Origin: Lichenostomus cassidix | Lineage: Eukaryota; Chordata; Aves; Passeriformes; Meliphagidae | Length of the DNA stretch: 64,000 bases | Assembly: GCA_008360975.2 (NCBI GenBank) | Contig: CM039202.1 | Span: forward strand, 869,345-933,344 | Direction of reading: 5' to 3' | In this document: positions 58,726-64,000 of the stretch, piece after piece | How the letters are laid out: each line of letters opens with the position of its first letter | Numbering within the stretch: position 1 is the first letter of the stretch | Position numbers and translations under genes: made by a program | The notes under the pieces: generated by a model | Seen by the model: only the letters and a program-made list of their open reading frames with translations | Databases searched by the model: none | Told to the model about the DNA's origin: nothing

Positions 58726-61700
58726 CTGAAAGACAACGAGAGGAAAATGACTTTTTCATGGGTTTTGTGTTGTCTCATTTCATTGGTGAAATGAAAAATC
58801 CACTCTGGGAAAAATCCACTCTGGGACACACACATGGAAAAAAAAAACCCAAATAATTGAAGTGTAAGAACTGTCAAACTGACACAAAACAACATCAGAA
58901 CTCTGGTGGGGAATTGAGGGTTCAGAAGCTGCAGGATGTGAATATCCCCAGCTGCCAGCAGAGCCAAGGGCATTCCTGCAGCAGGGGATGAGCCCACATC
59001 CCTCATTTCCCAAATTCCAGAGGCTCTGGAACAGAGGCTTTGCCTCTAGAACAACTCTCCTCCAGTCAAATCCTCGTCGCTGCTGTCAAACCTAGGGAAT
59101 TCCCATTGATCTCCAGGAATGCTGGAATTTATTTCACTGCTTTGTCGGGTTTTGGAGAAAACTCAGAGAAAAGCAACAAATCTGAGCGAGAAGGGATCGA
59201 TTTCTGCAGGAAGATTAGAAAGCACTGAGCACACCCAGGCAGAGGAGCACAGAGGATGCTGTGGGGATGAAAGGAGCTCAGATCAGAGAGGAAATGCTGA
59301 GGGCAAGGGAGATGTGATTGAACCCCAAGCAATGAAATTAGGGCAGATGAGAGGGAAGTTCCGGCGCTGTGAAGAAGACCAAACCCTTCCCAGGTCTAGG
59401 AGATGACAGAGCAATGAGCACAGGCTTTGTTTGGCTCCTGTCAGAGCCAGGCAGCTCAGCACGGAGCTCTGTGTGTGCAAACACTGCCTGAGCTGCGCTG
59501 GGAAATCACAGCCACTTTCAACCCAGTTCGCTGCTTTCAACCCCCTTCTCAGGGTACTTTGCAAAATATTATCATAACTTTGAGCGTTTTCCTCCTGAAC
59601 ATTTATGCCAATTTCCATCTTGTCAATCTGCAGTAATGCTGCGTCCCTGCAGGCTTTATTAAACCCAAGGTTTATAGGAAATAACAAAAAACGTCATTAT
59701 AAGATTTTGGAGAGGCTTGGAAATCCCAGACTGCCATCAGTGCTCCCCTGGTGTGGAGGGAGAGATTCCAGAAGGATCACCCAGCTGGAGAACTCCCAGT
59801 GACCCTGAGTTATTCCACTAAATTTGCTATTTAGGGCAAGGCATGAAGGATGAAATCCCAGCCCCGCTGAAATCCAGGGCGAAATTCTCCTGAGTTGTGT
59901 CAGGGTTTTCCCTGGTGTGAGGAGCTCTGGGGCTGCAAGTTTTCCTGCTGAGGAGAACCTTTCTCATGCAGAGGTCAGTCCAGGTGCACCTCAGACTTGG
60001 ACATTTGCCCTTAAAAATCAAACCAGCAAAGATCTGAGCACACCAGAGGAGGAAGCATTTCCCATCCCCACCACACTCACAGGAATTGCTGTATTTACAG
60101 GTATTTCTGTATTTTGCTGGCTGTACAAATGGCATGGCCTGAATGCCTCCTTACAGCACATTCACAGTCCAGGTGGAACCAGCACAACATTCCCAGATAA
60201 ATAACATTTTACCCAAGGTGCCTGCAGGAGCTGCTGGGCAAAGCAAAGCCTCTCCTAAAGTGCACTTAATACCCAGAATTTTACCTTAATGCCTCTTCCT
60301 CTTGCCATCCCCTCGAATTCTAATTCCCCTGGAAGCTGCTGGAACTTTCCCAGGGGCTGATTGCAAATCCCTGAGGTTTTCCATGCCTCACTGTCACTTT
60401 TTGGGATTCAGGCCCTTCGGAGTTACACAGAAAAAGCTGTTCTGTAGCAGCAGCAAATGACAGAGGAGCAAACCCTGAAACACAATTCTCGTGGTTTTCA
60501 TTCCTGGAAAATTACCTTTCAGGAAGGGTTTTGTGTTTTATGCTCTGCACACGAGGCCAAAAGGGACTTTAAATCTTTTTATGACAATAATAGAAATGAA
60601 AAAGAATAGAGGGGTAAAAAAAAAGTTGGGAACAAACATTAAATTCTTCTCTGAAATAAACACACTGCTGTTGTCAGAACACATTAGGAAACCTGGACAG
60701 CAGCAGACATGGATGAGTCAGTATTTCAAAACTGATTAGGATAATTTAGATGTTAAAATGAGATCTTAAACTGATGAAAAACTATGAGTTCTGAACCTTT
60801 TTTTTCAAATAAAGAATTATTTAAAGGGAGCAGCATGATTCTTTCAATATTAAAAACCCAAAAAGTTAGAAGTGTGCCCAAGTAACTTATGACAAATGCA
60901 CATAAATGTGACAATAATATTTTGCAAAGACTTTTCCCAAGTTTTTCCACACAACTCCTTTTACACTTTGGTGGAACCAGAAAAATGAAGCTCTAAAAGT
61001 CACAGAAGTGGTTGATTTCCTCCCACTCTGATCCAGCAGCCCCAGGATCAGAGGGAGCTGCTTCCCCTCTCTGCCTGGGGCTTTGGATTTTCCCTGATTT
61101 AATCCCTGAAGTGATTCCTCCATCAGCTGTGCCCAAGGGACACAGGAGCCATTCCCACACAAAACCATTCCCACTTAAAAACATCCCCAACTCCCTCCAA
61201 CCTCCTTCTCCTGCTCAGCAATTCCTCCCCCTTTGCTTTCTTTCTCCAAGCTCCATAATTTTTAAATCCTGGCATCAGCACTGGGTTATTTCCTGCTGGT
61301 TTGGATGATTCCTGTGCCCCAATCCAGAAAAAAAAGCCTTTTCCCAGCAGGAAACACCCCAACCCTCCTCTGGACAGCTCCATTCAGGAGCACAAACACC
61401 ACTGGGATGCTGAAATCCCAAACATCCACATCCCTCCCTTTCCATGTTAAAATCCCTGCTGGATTTAACCCCCTGCAGCCAGGATTTCCTCCAACCCCCA
61501 ATAAAGTGCCTTTCCCCTGTGTGCTCAGCTTTGCCGTCAGAGGATGGGAAAACAAAAAGCCTTTTCCAGATTTCCTCATGCATGGAAAGGTTTCCATAAT
61601 GAAATTTGAGTCATTATTCAGTCAGAAAAGCAACTCGGTGAGATTTGCCTACATTTGCTTAATCAGATGACCCCGACCCCCACGCAAAGTGGGTTTTTTT

Positions 61701-62285
61701 GGAAGTCACTCAGAAATTGATGGAAATGGCAGATTTTGTTGCCCACGTGAAATCCTTTAATGCCTTCGTTGTTTCCCCAGCTCAGGGATTTGCTGGAGCC
61801 CCAGGACAGGGTGTTGAGCAAAGCCTGGCAGCACAGGAGGGGAATTGGAGACACAGAACTAACCCTGAGGAGCTCCACCCCAGAGGGACCTGACAGCTCC
61901 TGCCACTCCACCCTGCTGGGGACAGGAACACCTTCCATAGCCCAGGCTGCTTGTCTCCATTTATTCCTATTTTTTTAACGCTTTCAGCAGAATTCCTGAT
62001 TTTTTCCTGGCTGCTGCACAGCACAAAGCCAGGTTTAGTTCCATTAAAGAACTTTAAATGCCTTTGCCCAATAATACACTGATTTTTTTACTGGATATTG
62101 ACATTTTTCCTACGAGGAAGAACCATTTCTCCTCTGTGGCAGCTGCCACTTGTGTTTGCAGATATTCCCTCCAAAGCTGGCAGCTCCCAGTGACTTTGGA
62201 GGAGATGGAGAGAGATGGAGCCTTGGAGCTCCTCTGGCTGTGCCTGTGGAATCTGGGAGGGCTTGGGAAACACAGCTGGCCAAGG

Positions 62286-62520
62286 AACCCTCAATACATC
62301 AATGAAACCCTCAATACATCAATGAAATCCTAAATAAATCAGTGAAACCCTCAATTAACCAATGAACCCCTCAATAAATCAGTGAAACCCTCAATAAGTC
62401 AATGAACCCCTCAATAAATCAGTGAAACCCTCAATAAATCAATGAATCCACCAAAAAAAAATCAATGAACCCTCAATAAATCAATGAATTCTCAGTAAAT
62501 CCATGAACCCTCAGTAAGTC
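62286..62520. repeat. 19-bp AT-rich minisatellite, about 12 degenerate copies
   Basis: Units of 19-20 bases around AACCCTCAATAAATCAATG, with frequent substitutions and one A9 insertion near 62454. It is diverged, hence older than the 21-bp array nearby. Confidence 0.9.
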
Positions 62521-63136
62521 CAGCACTGCCAGGGCAGGTGCTCCTCAGGGAGCTCTGGAGGAGCCCAGGGAAGGTGTGGAACCCCAGAGCCAGCCGAGCT
62601 CGTTTCTGTGCTCACATCTCCACCATCTCCTGGATTCCCAGCCCACGTGGAGAGCCACAAGTGCTGCAGCTCCATCTCAGCAGCCAAGCCCTGATATCCC
62701 TGCAGTAACTTCATCAGCCCCTCCTGCTTCCCATGGATGGAAAGTATCAACTTCCAGCAGCTCTGCCATAATCCTTCTCATCAAATATTTGGGCGACAGG
62801 TGGAAAATTGTTCTGCCAGCTGAGGAAGACAAAATCCATTCCTCCTGGCAATTTTCTGCAATGAAAACTCCGAAAAATGAATGTGCAATAAGTTGTGGAA
62901 ATAAATCTAAAATATTATCACACAAAAGCAGCGTGCTGGGAATCTTCAGCTGCAAACGAACCTTGCTTATCTGAATGTGGAAGAATCTCATTTCTGCTCC
63001 CCTGGGCACAGGGCGAGGCACCTGGCTGGGGCTGCCACTCCAGGCTGTCACTGCTGCACCTGGGCTCTCCAGCCGGGATGCTCGGGGGCTGCTCGGATCA
63101 TCCTGGGTGTGCAGGGACTGGGGACGCCTGGCAGCT

Positions 63137-63375
63137 CACCTGGGGACATTCACAGCACACCTGGGGACATCCACAGCTCACCTGGGGACATCCACAACAC
63201 ACCTGGGGACATCCACAGCTCACCTGGGGACATCCACAGCACACCTGGGGACATCCACAGCACACCTGGGGACATTCACAGCACACCTGGGGACACTCAC
63301 AGCACACCTGGGGACATCCACAGCACACCTGGGGACGTTCACAGCTCACCTGGGGACATTCACAGCACACCTGGT
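63137..63375. repeat. 21-bp minisatellite, 11 copies
   Basis: Eleven units of CACCTGGGGACATCCACAGC plus one base run from 63137 to 63367, then a broken copy. As the period is a multiple of three and no unit carries a stop in most frames, the array produces long open frames on both strands that are not genes. Confidence 0.97.
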
Positions 63376-64000
63376 GTGGTTGTGGGGGTGGGGTCAGCAT
63401 ACCTGGGGACACTCCCGCCCTTCCCTTGGCTCAGGAGGCACTCTGGCAATGCTGTGGGGAAGGGAAAGGACAAACCCTGCCCACAAAATCCAGGACAAAC
63501 CCTGGGTGGCACTGCCAGAGAGGGACAGGGTGGCCCGGAGCAGCCCCTGCCCGTGGCCAAGCCCTGTCACCCAACAGTGACACTGCTCTGCCTCGGGAGG
63601 GGACATCAAGGAGCACACTGGGGTCACAGAATCCTCCTGGAGCAGAAACCTCTCTGCCCCCAAACATTCCATTCCTGCCCTTTTCCCCACCCAGCTCCTC
63701 ACCACCTGCAGCACCAGCGTTGTCACCAAACCCTCCTCACAGAGCCACCTGGCTGAGAACCCCAATGTCACTGCAAAGCCTGCTCTGCCCCGGAGTGAAG
63801 CCATTCTGCCATTCTCCAAACCCTCATTTATCCTTTCCCATCTCCTCTCCCAGAGCTCCCAGTCCCTGTTCAATGCCCCTGGCACAACTCACTCACACCT
63901 TTATTCCTACAAAACAGAACGAAGTTTAAAACATCCCACCTTCACCCCCAAATTCCAACCTTCATTCTCCTCTGACAGAGCCATCCTGGAGCTCTGGGGA

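Larger units (their letters stand above)
12350..64000 (-). other. UNC5D: UNC5D gene, exons 2-17 and 3'UTR (5' end outside window)
   Basis: This is a single-pass netrin/FLRT receptor of the UNC5 family, which acts in repulsive axon guidance, cortical neuron migration and dependence-receptor apoptosis (family knowledge). Sixteen coding exons with GT-AG borders and compatible phases join into 918 codons plus a partial first codon. Domain order with residues counted from the first complete codon of exon 2: Ig1 about 15-120, Ig2 about 121-215, two TSP1 repeats 216-326, stalk 327-345, transmembrane helix about 347-368, linker to about 510, ZU5 about 511-650, UPA about 655-790, death domain about 798-890. 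UNC5D rather than A, B or C is indicated by DKKPLHEIK in the stalk, YRRSQS after the helix, EEPIDS in Ig2, and ENITFFA before the death domain. The human protein, as I recall it, has 953 residues, so only the roughly 35-residue signal-peptide exon is missing. The 5' end lies upstream of 64000. Confidence 0.97.
58726..64000 (-). other. UNC5D intron 1 (3' part)
   Basis: 5.3 kb of the intron that precedes exon 2; it continues past the window. Two minisatellites lie at 62286-62520 and 63137-63375. No upstream coding exon is visible. Confidence 0.9.

Noticed and set aside
63137..63375. Regular direct repeats that could be mistaken for a CRISPR array
   Set aside because: Units are back to back with no spacers, in a vertebrate intron.
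62895..63929. 344-codon open frame on the + strand, and overlapping 201- and 259-codon frames
   Set aside because: Most of its length is the 21-bp minisatellite, which stays open in several frames. There is no domain, and it lies in UNC5D intron 1.

Overview
The window is vertebrate genomic DNA, most likely avian. Evidence for a bird: short coding exons in long introns with GT-AG borders, fragments resembling the 3' end of the avian CR1 LINE (about 20187-20345, 44459-44512, 56338-56400, 57505-57605), and many GC-rich minisatellites. There is one recognisable gene, on the minus strand: the netrin/FLRT receptor UNC5D. Sixteen coding exons are readable, from exon 2 (58725-58507) to the stop codon in exon 17 (17642-17640). 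Joined, they leave one open frame of 918 codons plus a partial first codon. The signal-peptide exon, promoter and 5'UTR lie beyond position 64000.

Layout from high to low coordinate, which is the direction of transcription. 64000-58726 is the 3' part of intron 1 and holds two minisatellites. Exons 2-5 encode two Ig domains, with a 12.5 kb intron between exons 4 and 5. Exons 6-7 encode two thrombospondin type 1 repeats. Exon 8 is a 33-base cassette coding for part of the extracellular stalk. Exon 9 carries the transmembrane helix. Exon 10 encodes the cytoplasmic linker and the start of ZU5. Exons 11-13 complete ZU5, exons 13-15 encode the UPA domain, and exons 16-17 encode the death domain and C-terminal tail. 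A putative 3'UTR of about 5.3 kb runs to an AATAAA at 12371-12366. Positions 1-12345 are 3' flanking sequence in which I recognise no gene.

The parts make one dependence-type guidance receptor: Ig and TSP1 domains bind netrin and FLRT ligands outside the cell, and ZU5-UPA-death domain form the signalling and apoptotic module inside. All exon junctions keep phase and all introns are GT-AG, so this looks like a functional gene. Exons 2-17 fit in about 41 kb of coding span (46 kb with the 3'UTR). That compactness and the GC-rich exons suggest a GC-rich avian microchromosome (inference).

The most interesting signals concern RNA processing. Cassette exon 8 is flanked on both sides by CUCUCU tracts. 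A 28-bp minisatellite runs directly into the exon 4 donor site. A 17-bp tandem repeat before exon 3 repeats a branch-point-like motif. The putative 3'UTR contains three identical UGUACAUA Pumilio-type elements, all beyond a candidate proximal poly(A) signal. I found no operon, CRISPR array, RNA gene or intact mobile element.
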